Shown here: positions 36,335 to 44,104 of the stretch, in pieces
How positions within the stretch are numbered: position 1 is the stretch's first letter
Layout of the letters: each line of letters starts with the position of its first letter
NCBI RefSeq assembly: GCF_029439465.1
Contig: NZ_JAROAV010000033.1
Span: 186,001-250,000 of the forward strand
Source of the DNA: Luteipulveratus flavus
GTDB lineage: Bacteria; Actinomycetota; Actinomycetes; Actinomycetales; Dermatophilaceae
Direction of reading: 5' to 3'
DNA length: 64,000 bases
The notes under the pieces: model-generated
Database searches by the model: none
What the model saw: only the letters and a program-made list of their open reading frames with translations
Told to the model about the DNA's origin: nothing
Program-made: the position numbers and the translations under genes

Positions 36335-37345
36335 TCAGCGTCCGGTCGCGACCTCGGCGAGCAGGCCGGGACCCGACCAGGCCCCGCGCCCCGGACCGGC
36401 GTCCTCGGCGTCGTGGACCAGCTCGACCATCCGCGCGCACGCCGGGGTCGCGACGCCGTGCTCGGCGCCGAGCTGGACGACGGCGCCCTGCAGCTCCTCG
36501 ATCTCGGTGGTCCGCCCCCGCTGCAGGTCGTCCCACATCGACGAGCGGGCGTTGGGGTCGACCTGGAGCTGCGCCGCGGCCAGCCGGGTGAAGAGCGCGT
36601 CGGGCAGGGTGAGCACCCGCGCGGCGGCCGCCGCGGGGATCGGGCCGAGACGCGCCGGACGTACGCCCTGGGCAGCGAACACGGCCAGCGCCTCCCGCTG
36701 ACAGGCGGCCAGGACGCGCCGGTAGTCGCGCTCGCCAAGACACTCCTTCAGCGGACGGTCGGCCAGGGCGACCACGGCGTTCATCAGGTTGAGCAGCAGC
36801 TTGGCGTACTGCACCTCGACCATGTCGGTCCGCGTCCGGAACGGCAGCCAGGTCCGTGACGCGAGGTCGGCGAGGTCCGCGACGGCCGGGTCGTCGGCCA
36901 CCATCACCTCCCCGGACGTCGCCCGGTGCAGGACCGCCGGGTCGGTCTGGACGACGTTGAACGACACCATCCCGGCCAGGACGGCGTGCGCGCGCAGCAC
37001 CTCGCGGATGCGGTCGGTGTTGCGCAGGCCGTTCTGCAGGCTGACCACGACGGTGTCCGGCCGCAGGTAGGGCTGAACCTCGCGGACGGCCTCCTGCGTG
37101 GCGCCGGACTTCACCGTCACCAGCAGGACGTCGCACCCCTCGGCCGCTGCGGCGTGGGTGGTGGCCTCGAGCGTGCCGGCCGGTACCCGGTGCTCGGAGC
37201 CGTCGTAGCCGGTCACGCGCAGACCGTGCTCGCGGACCGCGTCGACGACACGCGGCCGCCCGATCAGCCGCACCTCCGCCGTCTCGCTCAGGGCCGCTCC
37301 GACGACGCACCCGATGCTCCCCGCACCCAGGACGGCAGCTCTCAT
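36335..37345 (-). CDS. Ketopantoate reductase family (ApbA/PanE-like) protein
   Basis: A 336-residue NADPH-binding reductase. N-terminal Rossmann motif VLGAGSIGCVVGAAL, then VLLVTVKSGATQEAV and VSLQNGLRN. The catalytic Lys fits VQYAKLLLNLMN, and the C-terminal helix GRTTEIEELQG matches the usual G-R-x-T-E-I-xx-L-x-G. It may make pantoate for coenzyme A, or act on another 2-keto acid; panE-like paralogues are common, so no symbol is given. Its starting material, ketoisovalerate, comes from the ilv pathway nearby. Confidence 0.85.
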   Translation of the reverse strand: MRAAVLGAGSIGCVVGAALSETAEVRLIGRPRVVDAVREHGLRVTGYDGSEHRVPAGTLEATTHAAAAEGCDVLLVTVKSGATQEAVREVQPYLRPDTVVVSLQNGLRNTDRIREVLRAHAVLAGMVSFNVVQTDPAVLHRATSGEVMVADDPAVADLADLASRTWLPFRTRTDMVEVQYAKLLLNLMNAVVALADRPLKECLGERDYRRVLAACQREALAVFAAQGVRPARLGPIPAAAAARVLTLPDALFTRLAAAQLQVDPNARSSMWDDLQRGRTTEIEELQGAVVQLGAEHGVATPACARMVELVHDAEDAGPGRGAWSGPGLLAEVATGR

Positions 37346-37418
37346 GTCGGCCAGTATCGCCGGTCGAGGCGGCCGCGCCGGTCGCGGTCTTCCGGAAGCG
37401 GAACGGCGGACCGTTCGG

Positions 37419-38189
37419 CTACAGCTCGTACGTCCGGCCGGCGCAGGCGAGCTCGACGTCGCCGGACCAGACGGTCGCGGCCTGGTCCTGGCACACCCGC
37501 GGGTCGTTCCACGGCGGGATGTGGGTCAGCATGAGGCGCTTCACCCCGCCGGCGTCGACGACCGCGCGGGCCGCGCGGCTGCCCGTCAGGTGCACCCCCT
37601 GCAGGTCGTCGTCCCGACCGTCGACGAACGCCGAGTCGGCCAGCACGAGGTCGGCGTCCGCGCACAGCTCGTCGAGCGCGGGACAGGCGTCGGTGTCGCC
37701 GGTGTACGCCAGCACGGCGCCGTCGGCCTCCACCCGGAAGCCGTACGCCTCGACCGGGTGGTGGACCAGGTACGGCGTCACGGCGAACGGGCCGATCCGC
37801 ACCGGCGCGCGGTCGGCGAGCTCGGTGAAGGTGAACTGGTCGCCGACGTCCTCCGGCGCGTCGGCGCCGTACAGGCGCGCAAGCCGCTCCCGCGTACCCG
37901 CAGGCCCGTGGACGGGCAGACCGCCCGGCAGTGGACCCCCGGGCATGTACTTGCGGACCACGAAGTACCCGGCGAGGTCGGCGCAGTGGTCCGGGTGCAG
38001 GTGGGTCAGCATGACGCCGTCCACCGCGTCCAGCGCGACGTGGCGCTGCAGCGCACCCAGCGCGCCGTTGCCGAGGTCGAGCAGGAGGTTCCAGGTCCGG
38101 CCCTCGTGCTCGGACTGCACCAGGTAGCAGGACGCCGGCGAGTCGGGTCCGGCGAACGAGCCGGAGCAGCCGATCACGATCAGTCTCAT
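37419..38189 (-). CDS. MBL-fold metallo-hydrolase (RNase Z-like group)
   Basis: A 256-residue metallo-beta-lactamase-fold protein with [11 protein letters not shown] (HxHxDH), Asp in [11 protein letters not shown] and distal His in LTHIPPW. Layout suggests the ElaC/RNase Z-like or cyclic phosphodiesterase branch, but the long exosite arm of RNase Z is not seen. Its ATG overlaps the murI stop (38186-38189), so it is co-translated with MurI; this pair is common in actinobacteria, often followed by rph-rdgB as here (separated by the panE-like and SDR genes). Confidence 0.87.
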   Translation of the reverse strand: MRLIVIGCSGSFAGPDSPASCYLVQSEHEGRTWNLLLDLGNGALGALQRHVALDAVDGVMLTHLHPDHCADLAGYFVVRKYMPGGPLPGGLPVHGPAGTRERLARLYGADAPEDVGDQFTFTELADRAPVRIGPFAVTPYLVHHPVEAYGFRVEADGAVLAYTGDTDACPALDELCADADLVLADSAFVDGRDDDLQGVHLTGSRAARAVVDAGGVKRLMLTHIPPWNDPRVCQDQAATVWSGDVELACAGRTYEL

Positions 38190-39019
38190 CGGGCGGCCAC
38201 CCGCCCGGCAGCGTGCTGGAAGTCGTTGCTGAAGACGTGGTCGAACTCCGGACCGAGGCCCAGGAAGCGGCGCGCCAGACGACGGAACTCCTCCGCGTCG
38301 CCGGTGGTGGTGAACGACATCCCGGGCGCCCCCGCGTCGTCGGCCCGCAGCAGGTCGGCGTCGGCGAGGACCCGGTAGACGTCCTTGGCGGTCTCCTCCG
38401 CCGACGACACCAGCGAGACGGTGTCGCCCATGACGTAGGAGATGACGCCGGTGAGCAGCGGGTAGTGCGTGCATCCGAGGACGAGGGTGTCGACGTCGCG
38501 CTGCTGCAGCGGCTCGAGGTACTCACGGGCGACGTCGATCAGCTCCTTGCCGCCGGTGACGCCGGCCTCGACGAACTCCACGAACCGCGGGCACGGCTCG
38601 CTGGTCACCTGCAGGTGGGGAGCAGCGGCGAAGGCGTCCAGGTACGCGCGCGACTGGTGGGTCCCCCGCGTGGAGATGACGCCGATGCGACCGTTGCGGG
38701 TGGCGCTGGCCGCGCGCCGGACCGCCGGGCGGATGACCTCCACGAGCGGGACGTCGTAGCGCTCGCGCGCGTCGTGCAGCATGGCCGCGCTGGCGGTGTT
38801 GCAGGCGATGACCAGGACCTTGACGCCGTGGCTGACCAGCCGGTCCAGGCACTCGAGGGCGAACGCACGGGTCTCGGCGATCGGGCGAGGGCCGTACGGG
38901 GCGCGCGCGGTGTCGCCGAGGTAGGCGATGGACTCGTGGGGCAGCTGGTCGAGCACCGCTCGGGCGACGGTGAGTCCGCCGTACCCGCTGTCGAAGATCC
39001 CGATCGGCGCGTCAGACAC
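38186..39019 (-). CDS. murI: Glutamate racemase
   Basis: A 277-residue enzyme making D-glutamate for peptidoglycan. N-terminal [17 protein letters not shown], then [11 protein letters not shown]. The two catalytic cysteines are Cys73 ([10 protein letters not shown]) and Cys183 ([11 protein letters not shown]). GTG 39019 lies six bases after a minus-strand TAGGCT (39026-39031), so the mRNA is leaderless. First gene of a murI/MBL-fold operon. Confidence 0.96.
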   Translation of the reverse strand: MSDAPIGIFDSGYGGLTVARAVLDQLPHESIAYLGDTARAPYGPRPIAETRAFALECLDRLVSHGVKVLVIACNTASAAMLHDARERYDVPLVEVIRPAVRRAASATRNGRIGVISTRGTHQSRAYLDAFAAAPHLQVTSEPCPRFVEFVEAGVTGGKELIDVAREYLEPLQQRDVDTLVLGCTHYPLLTGVISYVMGDTVSLVSSAEETAKDVYRVLADADLLRADDAGAPGMSFTTTGDAEEFRRLARRFLGLGPEFDHVFSNDFQHAAGRVAAR

Positions 39020-39025
39020 CGCACC

Positions 39026-39031
39026 AGCCTA
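39026..39031 (-). promoter_or_regulatory. -10 box of murI (leaderless)
   Basis: TAGGCT on the minus strand, six bases before GTG 39019. Confidence 0.55.
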
Positions 39032-39100
39032 AGTGCCGATCCGCGTCGGATCGGTCATCTACGGTGTCGGTCTCCTCACGTCCTGGGGCGTCCGGCCCGG

Positions 39101-39910
39101 TCAGCCCGCCGCCCGGACCTCGCCCAGCGCGCCGACCAGGTCGAGGATGCGCTCGTCCGAGACGGGACGGCCCTCGTCGTCCAGCCCGCAGACGGTCACC
39201 CGCGTCGCGCCGGCGTCGGCGTGCTCGCGTACCAGCGCCGCCAGTGTCTCGGCGCGGCTGCCGACAGGTGCGGCCGTGAAGGCCACGACGTCCGGGGCGC
39301 CGGCGCGGCCCGCGCGCTCCCGGGCCTCACGGACGACGCGGACTCCGTCGGCGACCTGGTCGGGCGAGGTGTCACCGGTGAAGATCACTCCGTCGCCGAG
39401 CTCACCGGCCAGGGCGAGCGTCTTCGGGCGGACGGCACCGACCAGCAGCGGCGGTCGGGCTGCGGGCGGCCAGGTCAGCCGGACGTCGTCCAGGCGGACG
39501 TACCTGCCGTCGGTGGTGACCGTCTCGCCGTCCAGCAGGGACCGCAGCGCCGTGGTGTACTCGCGCAGCAAGGTCAACGGGGACTCGGCACGCACCCCGA
39601 CCTGGCCCATCCACTCCAGGACGCCGTGCCCGATGCCCGGCAGGATCCGGCCCGGGAAGAGGCGGGACAGCGTGGCGATCTCCATCGCGGTGAGGGCGAC
39701 GTTGCGCAGTGGCACCGGCATCAGCCCGATGCCGACCGCGATCCGCTGCGTCCAGCCGAGCGCTGCGGCGGCGGCCGCGACGCCGCTCTCGGCGAAACAG
39801 TCCTCCCACAGCCACAGCTCGTCCAGGCCCGCCTCCTCGGTCGCGACGGCGACGCCGCGCAACAGCTCCGGCGGCTGGTCGGGCGGGGAGATGACACCGA
39901 TCGAGGTCAT
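39101..39910 (-). CDS. LLM-class (F420-type) oxidoreductase
   Basis: A 269-residue luciferase-like monooxygenase-fold protein: MTSIGVISPPDQPPELL, LDELWLWEDCFAESG, AVGIGLMPVPLRNVALTAMEIATLSRLFPGR, LPGIGHGVLEWMGQVG. These features match F420-dependent members of the LLM family in actinobacteria, but flavin-dependent use cannot be excluded. Substrate unknown. ATG 39910 is six bases after a minus-strand TAGCGT (39917-39922). Confidence 0.87.
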   Translation of the reverse strand: MTSIGVISPPDQPPELLRGVAVATEEAGLDELWLWEDCFAESGVAAAAAALGWTQRIAVGIGLMPVPLRNVALTAMEIATLSRLFPGRILPGIGHGVLEWMGQVGVRAESPLTLLREYTTALRSLLDGETVTTDGRYVRLDDVRLTWPPAARPPLLVGAVRPKTLALAGELGDGVIFTGDTSPDQVADGVRVVREARERAGRAGAPDVVAFTAAPVGSRAETLAALVREHADAGATRVTVCGLDDEGRPVSDERILDLVGALGEVRAAG

Positions 39911-39916
39911 GCGTGG

Positions 39917-39922
39917 ACGCTA
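39917..39922 (-). promoter_or_regulatory. -10 box of the LLM oxidoreductase gene (leaderless)
   Basis: TAGCGT on the minus strand, six bases before ATG 39910. Confidence 0.5.
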
Positions 39923-39969
39923 GCGCTGGCCTCCGACACCGGCAGGCGTCCACGTCCACCGGCGATCGA

Positions 39970-40025
39970 ACTGCGTTTGGTGTTCCTGACGCGGTTCGAG
40001 CTGCGTCAGGAACACCAGACGCAGT
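39970..40025. repeat. Family A hairpin repeat, second copy
   Basis: Arms 39970-39991 and 40004-40025 (one wobble, extendable by one pair), loop containing GGTTCGAGCT. Nearly the same sequence as 15185-15240. Partial arm copies (CAGACGCAGTTC) follow at about 40045-40060. Confidence 0.8.
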
Positions 40026-40082
40026 CAGGACACCGGGAGGAGCGCCAGACGCAGTTCGGGCACCGCGAGGCGGCAGCCGAGA

Positions 40083-40853
40083 TCAGCGGCGCAGGAACGG
40101 GTTGCCGAGCACGCCGATCTGGTCGATCTCGACCTCGACCCGCTGACCCGGCTCGACCGGTCCGATTCCCTCCGGAGTGCCCGTCAGGATGGCGTCGCCC
40201 GGCAGCAGCGTGAACGCCTGCGAGGCGTGCGAGATCAGCGTCCACACGTCGTGGATCATGTCCGCCGTCGTCCCGTCCTGGCGGACCTCGCCGTCCACCC
40301 GGGTCTGCAGCCGCAGGTCGCTGACGTCCAGGTCGGTCTCGATCCACGGGCCGAGTGGGCAGAAGGTGTCGAACCCCTTGGCCCGCGACCACTGACCGTC
40401 CGACTTCTGCAGGTCGCGCGCCGTCACGTCGTTCGCGACGGTGTAGCCGAAGACGACCTGGCGGGCCTCCTGCGGGGTCACGTCCTTGCACATCCGCCCG
40501 ATGACGACGGCGAGCTCACCCTCGTAGTCGACCCGCTGCGACTGCGGCGGCATGACCACGGGGTCGTCCGGCCCGGCGACGGCGGTGTTCGGGACGAGGA
40601 ACATCAGCGGCTCGGTCGGCGCCTCACCGCCCATCTCCCGGGCGTGCTCGGCGTAGTTCTTGCCGATGCCGATGACCTTGCTGCGCGGGATCACCGGCGC
40701 GAGCAGCCGGACCTCGTCGACCGTCGTGGTCCGGCCGGTCAGCTCGATCTTGCTGTAGAGCGGGTCGCCGGAGATCTCGGCGATCTTGTCGCCGGCGCCG
40801 TCGACCAGCCCGTACGTGGGGTCCTCGCCTGTGGTGTACCTCGCGATGCGCAC
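40083..40853 (-). CDS. Fumarylacetoacetate hydrolase family protein
   Basis: A 256-residue FAH-fold metal-dependent enzyme. VIGIGKNYAEHAREMG and the metal-binding VDYEGELAVVIGR (Glu-x-Glu), then FGYTVANDVTARDLQ and FCPLGPWIET are conserved. Family members act as acylpyruvate hydrolase, oxaloacetate decarboxylase or 2-hydroxyhepta-dienedioate isomerase; the exact role is unclear. GTG 40853 is six bases after a minus-strand TAGGCT (40860-40865). Confidence 0.9.
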   Translation of the reverse strand: MRIARYTTGEDPTYGLVDGAGDKIAEISGDPLYSKIELTGRTTTVDEVRLLAPVIPRSKVIGIGKNYAEHAREMGGEAPTEPLMFLVPNTAVAGPDDPVVMPPQSQRVDYEGELAVVIGRMCKDVTPQEARQVVFGYTVANDVTARDLQKSDGQWSRAKGFDTFCPLGPWIETDLDVSDLRLQTRVDGEVRQDGTTADMIHDVWTLISHASQAFTLLPGDAILTGTPEGIGPVEPGQRVEVEIDQIGVLGNPFLRR

Positions 40854-40859
40854 GAACCG

Positions 40860-40865
40860 AGCCTA
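40860..40865 (-). promoter_or_regulatory. -10 box of the FAH-family gene (leaderless)
   Basis: TAGGCT on the minus strand, six bases before GTG 40853. It overlaps the end region of the SGNH gene. Confidence 0.5.
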
Positions 40866-40869
40866 GGAC

Positions 40870-41922
40870 CTACCCGGTCTGGACGATGGGTCCGGTGGCC
40901 GTACCGGTCGGTGTCGGCACCGGAGTGGTGCTCGGCTGCTCGGTCGGGGTCGGCCCGCCCGTGGTCGTCGGGCTACCCGGTCCACCGGTCGGCGTGGGGC
41001 TGGACGGCGTCGGAGAGGACGGCTCACCGGTCGGCGTCGGGGTCGGCGTGGGCAGCGTGCCGACGACGCCGAGGACGGTCCGGGCGATCACGCCGTACCC
41101 GGTGTCGTTGGCGTGGATGTCGTTCTTGGCGCACATCCAGGTCCAGGCACAGATCAGCGCGACGTTGGTCGGCAGCTTCGCGGTCGGGTCGACCGGCGAC
41201 GGAGTGGTCGAGGAGGTGAAGTCCTCGCTCTTGAACGCGGCACCGACGTCGGCGACCCGAGCGTTGACGCCCTTCGCGGCCCCGTCGATCGTCGAGTTCA
41301 GGCTGCGCTGGAGGTTGACCGACACCTTGGCCAGCGACTGGCCGTCCGGGCCGAGCAGCCACGCGGCGAGGAAGGGGTTGTAGTAGTTCGCGACCACGAT
41401 GCGGGCGTCCGGCGCCGCCGCGCGGATGCGGGTGAGGATCGGCGGGAGGTTGGTGGCGACCTTCTGCAGACCGGCGGTGATGCACGGGAGGTCGACGTTG
41501 CTCCCCTTCGCGCACCGCTGCACGTCGTTCGCACCGATGTCGAGCGTGATCAGACGGGTGGTCGGGTGCGTCTTGAGGAAGCTCTCGGCCGCGGCCAGCT
41601 GGTTGGTGCCCTCGTCGTAGCTGCCGCAGATCGCGCCACTGGTCATCGTCGTGGTGTCCTCGCCCGAGCAGGCGAAGTTCTTCAGCTGCAGGTCCGAGCC
41701 CGACTTCTTCGCCCCGGCGAGGACGCCGCCGACGTAGCCGCCGGTCTTGTCGTCGCCCTGGCCCGGCTGGTAGCCCGCGGCCAGCGAGTCGCCCATCGCG
41801 ACGTACCACCCGTCGGAGCCGGCGGCCGAGGCCGTGGTGGAGCCCGAGGCGACCACGCCGATGACCGAGGTCGCGGCGAGTGCGGTGGCGCTGAGGATGA
41901 CGGTCGCGCGGCGACGCTGCAT
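40870..41922 (-). CDS. Secreted SGNH/GDSL esterase with Pro/Thr-rich tail
   Basis: A 350-residue exported hydrolase. Residues 1-35 form a Sec signal (RRRATVILSATALAATS). The SGNH fold shows block I VAMGDSLAAGY (Ser nucleophile), block III DIGANDVQRC (Asn) and the C-terminal Asp/His in KNDIHANDTGYGVIA. Several Cys pairs (FACSGED, GAICGS, RCAK, LPCIT, LICAW, WMCAK) suggest disulphides. The last ~65 residues are Pro/Thr repeats (PTPTPTPTGEP...), a wall-spanning or linker tail. It resembles secreted actinobacterial lipases/esterases (Streptomyces rimosus lipase-like). Shine-Dalgarno AGGAGG precedes ATG 41922. Confidence 0.88.
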   Translation of the reverse strand: MQRRRATVILSATALAATSVIGVVASGSTTASAAGSDGWYVAMGDSLAAGYQPGQGDDKTGGYVGGVLAGAKKSGSDLQLKNFACSGEDTTTMTSGAICGSYDEGTNQLAAAESFLKTHPTTRLITLDIGANDVQRCAKGSNVDLPCITAGLQKVATNLPPILTRIRAAAPDARIVVANYYNPFLAAWLLGPDGQSLAKVSVNLQRSLNSTIDGAAKGVNARVADVGAAFKSEDFTSSTTPSPVDPTAKLPTNVALICAWTWMCAKNDIHANDTGYGVIARTVLGVVGTLPTPTPTPTGEPSSPTPSSPTPTGGPGSPTTTGGPTPTEQPSTTPVPTPTGTATGPIVQTG

Positions 41923-41965
41923 GGTGCCTCCTGATGTGCTGCAGATCACGACACTGTCGCACGAA

Positions 41966-41971
41966 TACAGT
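41966..41971 (+). promoter_or_regulatory. -10 box of the 41979 gene (leaderless)
   Basis: TACAGT, seven bases before ATG 41979. Confidence 0.55.
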
Positions 41972-41978
41972 AGTGGCG

Positions 41979-42842
41979 ATGGCCGTTCGACTCCTCCCGC
42001 GTGACTCCTGGGTAACGATCCAGTCAACGCACCACGACCGGGTCGACCGGGCGACCTCCGCCCACCGAGCGCGGCGACAGGACGCGCGGGCGCACCCGGT
42101 CGAGGACTTCCTGTTCACCTACTACTCCCACCGGCCCGCCCAGCTGCGCCGCTGGCACCCTGGCGTCGGTGTCGCCCTGGAAGGTGCCGGTCGACCGTGG
42201 CGGTTCTACGTGGAGCGGCACGGCGCGTCGGTCGTCGACGTCGAGGAGTTCTTGTCCGCTCGCGGTGATGCCGTGCGGTTCGTCCGCGACCTGCTGCGGG
42301 CCACGCTCGACCGTCCCGCTCACCTGGGCTGCTTCGGGCTGCACGAGTGGGCCATGGTCTACCGGCTCGACCAGGACGAGGTCCGGCACGCCGACTGGCC
42401 GCTGCGCCTCGGTGGGGCCGGGACCGACGAGGTCGTCGAGTCGCACACCGTCCGCTGCTCCCACTACGACGCATACCGGTTCTTCACCCCATCCGCCCGG
42501 CCGCTGAACTCCGTTGCGCCGCAACGGGACACACAAGTCCTGATGGAGCAGCCGGGCTGCCTGCACGCCGGCATGGACGTCTACAAGTGGGCGTACAAGC
42601 TCACGCCTGCCGTGCCGTCGGAGCTGGTGATGGACTGCTTCGACCTCGCCCGTGACGTGCGGCTGCTCGACATGCAGGCGGCGCCGTACGACCTCAGCGA
42701 GCTCGACGTCGAGCCCGTCCGGATCGAGACCGCCGAGGGCAAGGCGGAGTACGTCCGGCGGCAGCGCGCGTTCGCCGCGCGTGGCCAGGACCTGCGCCGC
42801 CGGCTGTTGGCGGTCTGCGAGACGGTCCTGCACAACGGTTAG
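41979..42842 (+). CDS. Conserved actinobacterial protein (often labelled 3-methyladenine DNA glycosylase)
   Basis: A 287-residue protein with many Trp, Tyr, His and Arg residues: HPVEDFLFTYYSHRPAQLRRWHPG, GCFGLHEWAMVYR, TVRCSHYDAYRFFTPSARPLN, QVLMEQPGCLHAGMDVYKWAYKL. Proteins of this form are annotated in databases as 3-methyladenine DNA glycosylase, but I see neither the AlkA helix-hairpin-helix/Asp pattern nor a Tag zinc motif, so that name may be historical. The conserved pattern of His, Cys and Glu might bind a metal or a small substrate. It overlaps no neighbour; the next gene's -10 lies at its stop codon. Confidence 0.8.
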   Translation: MAVRLLPRDSWVTIQSTHHDRVDRATSAHRARRQDARAHPVEDFLFTYYSHRPAQLRRWHPGVGVALEGAGRPWRFYVERHGASVVDVEEFLSARGDAVRFVRDLLRATLDRPAHLGCFGLHEWAMVYRLDQDEVRHADWPLRLGGAGTDEVVESHTVRCSHYDAYRFFTPSARPLNSVAPQRDTQVLMEQPGCLHAGMDVYKWAYKLTPAVPSELVMDCFDLARDVRLLDMQAAPYDLSELDVEPVRIETAEGKAEYVRRQRAFAARGQDLRRRLLAVCETVLHNG

Positions 42843-42845
42843 CGT
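42840..42845 (+). promoter_or_regulatory. -10 box of the dienelactone-hydrolase-like gene (leaderless)
   Basis: TAGCGT, six bases before ATG 42852; its TAG is the stop codon of the upstream gene. Confidence 0.5.
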
Positions 42846-42851
42846 GCGGGC

Positions 42852-43598
42852 ATGGAGCTGATGACGATCGCCGCCCCCGACGGCCCGAGCGAGGCGTACG
42901 TCGCCCGCCCGGAGACCGGCCACGGTCCGGGCGTGCTGCTGTTCGTGGACGCCATCGGGCTGCGGCCGCAGATCGCCGACATGGCCGACCGCATCGCGAG
43001 CTGGGGGTACGTCGTCCTCGCACCGAACACCCTCTACCGCAGCGGCACCGCCGCCGAGACCAGCCCCACGCGCGACCTGCGCGAGCCCGGCGCCCGGGAC
43101 GAGTTCTTCCAGCAGGCGATGCCGCGGGTCGACGAGCTCACCGCCGACCGGACGACCGCCGACATCGCCGCGTACACCGACGCGCTCGCTCACCTGGACG
43201 GGGTGACCGGGGGCCGGTTCGGGACGGTCGGCTACTGCATGGGCGCCCAGCTCGCCGTACGAGCCGCCGGCCAGGACCAGCGCTTCGTCGCCGTCGGCGG
43301 GTTCCACGGCGCGCGGCTCGCGACCGACGAGCCCGACAGCCCGCACCTGGGTCTGCCGAACGCGCGCGCCGAGCTCGTCTTCGGCCACGCCGACCAGGAC
43401 CGGTCGATGCCGCCGGAAGCGATCGAACGCCTCGGCGACGCCATGGAAGCCGCCGGGCTCACCGCCACGAACGAGGTGTACTCCGACGCCGCGCACGGCT
43501 ACACGATGGCCGACACCGCGGTGTACGACGAGGCCGCGACCGAGCGGATGTACACCGAGCTGCGCGCGCTCCTGGACCGGACGCTCTCCCCCGCCTGA
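42852..43598 (+). CDS. Dienelactone hydrolase family protein
   Basis: A 248-residue alpha/beta hydrolase of the DLH family. GPGVLLFVDAIGLRPQIADMADRIASWGYVVLAPNTLYR is the typical N-terminal block; the nucleophile is in VGYCMGAQLAV (Cys of GxCxG, as in DLH), Asp in FGHADQDRSMPP, and His in SDAAHGYTM. Acts on lactones or related esters; physiological substrate unknown. Confidence 0.9.
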   Translation: MELMTIAAPDGPSEAYVARPETGHGPGVLLFVDAIGLRPQIADMADRIASWGYVVLAPNTLYRSGTAAETSPTRDLREPGARDEFFQQAMPRVDELTADRTTADIAAYTDALAHLDGVTGGRFGTVGYCMGAQLAVRAAGQDQRFVAVGGFHGARLATDEPDSPHLGLPNARAELVFGHADQDRSMPPEAIERLGDAMEAAGLTATNEVYSDAAHGYTMADTAVYDEAATERMYTELRALLDRTLSPA

Positions 43599-43604
43599 CC
43601 GGTC

Positions 43605-44054
43605 TCAGCCGGACGTCGGGCCGTCCCACGACCAGTGCTGCATCGGCAGGCCGGCCGGGACGTCGTCAGCCGACTCGTGGTAGTCGCCCATCCGCTGGAT
43701 CGCCCATCCGAACCACGTCGTCAGCGCCTCCCGCAGCTGCGGGTCGTCGGACACCGGCACGTCGTCCAGCGCCGCCTCGAAGCAGGCGAGCGCGCGCCGG
43801 TCCATGTCGTGGTGCTCGCCGTTGCCCGAGTGCATCCGCGTCACCGTGGACTGGTCGCCGAGCGTCCGCGTGAACGTCGGCGGCCCGCCGAGCACCTCGC
43901 CCCAGTACGCCGCCAGCCGCTCGTCGTGCTGGGGGTGGAAGCCGTGCGAGAAGGCGTGGCTCACGACCGGGTCGGCCAGGCAGCGCGCGTGCCAGGCCCG
44001 CGCGAGGGCCAGCACCACGTCGACGCCACCGAGGCGCTCGTAGATCGTCTCCAT
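43605..44054 (-). CDS. Group II-like truncated haemoglobin, second globin
   Basis: A 149-residue truncated-globin-fold protein: METIYERLGGVDVVLALARAWHARCLADPVVSHAFSHG, AAYWGEVLGGPPTFTR, MHSGNGEHHDMDRRALACFEAALDDV, LTTWFGWAIQRMGDY. The proximal His likely is in EHHDMDR and Trp in WFGW, but the residues of GlbO (Tyr B10, Tyr CD1) are replaced (Trp, Phe). So its ligand chemistry should differ from the GlbO at 2569. The C-terminus is longer than in GlbO, with an acidic tail. Confidence 0.82.
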   Translation of the reverse strand: METIYERLGGVDVVLALARAWHARCLADPVVSHAFSHGFHPQHDERLAAYWGEVLGGPPTFTRTLGDQSTVTRMHSGNGEHHDMDRRALACFEAALDDVPVSDDPQLREALTTWFGWAIQRMGDYHESADDVPAGLPMQHWSWDGPTSG

Positions 44055-44104
44055 GCCGGCAGTATCCGCCGCGCCGGGCGGTCCCCGCTTGGACGAATCG
44101 GCAC

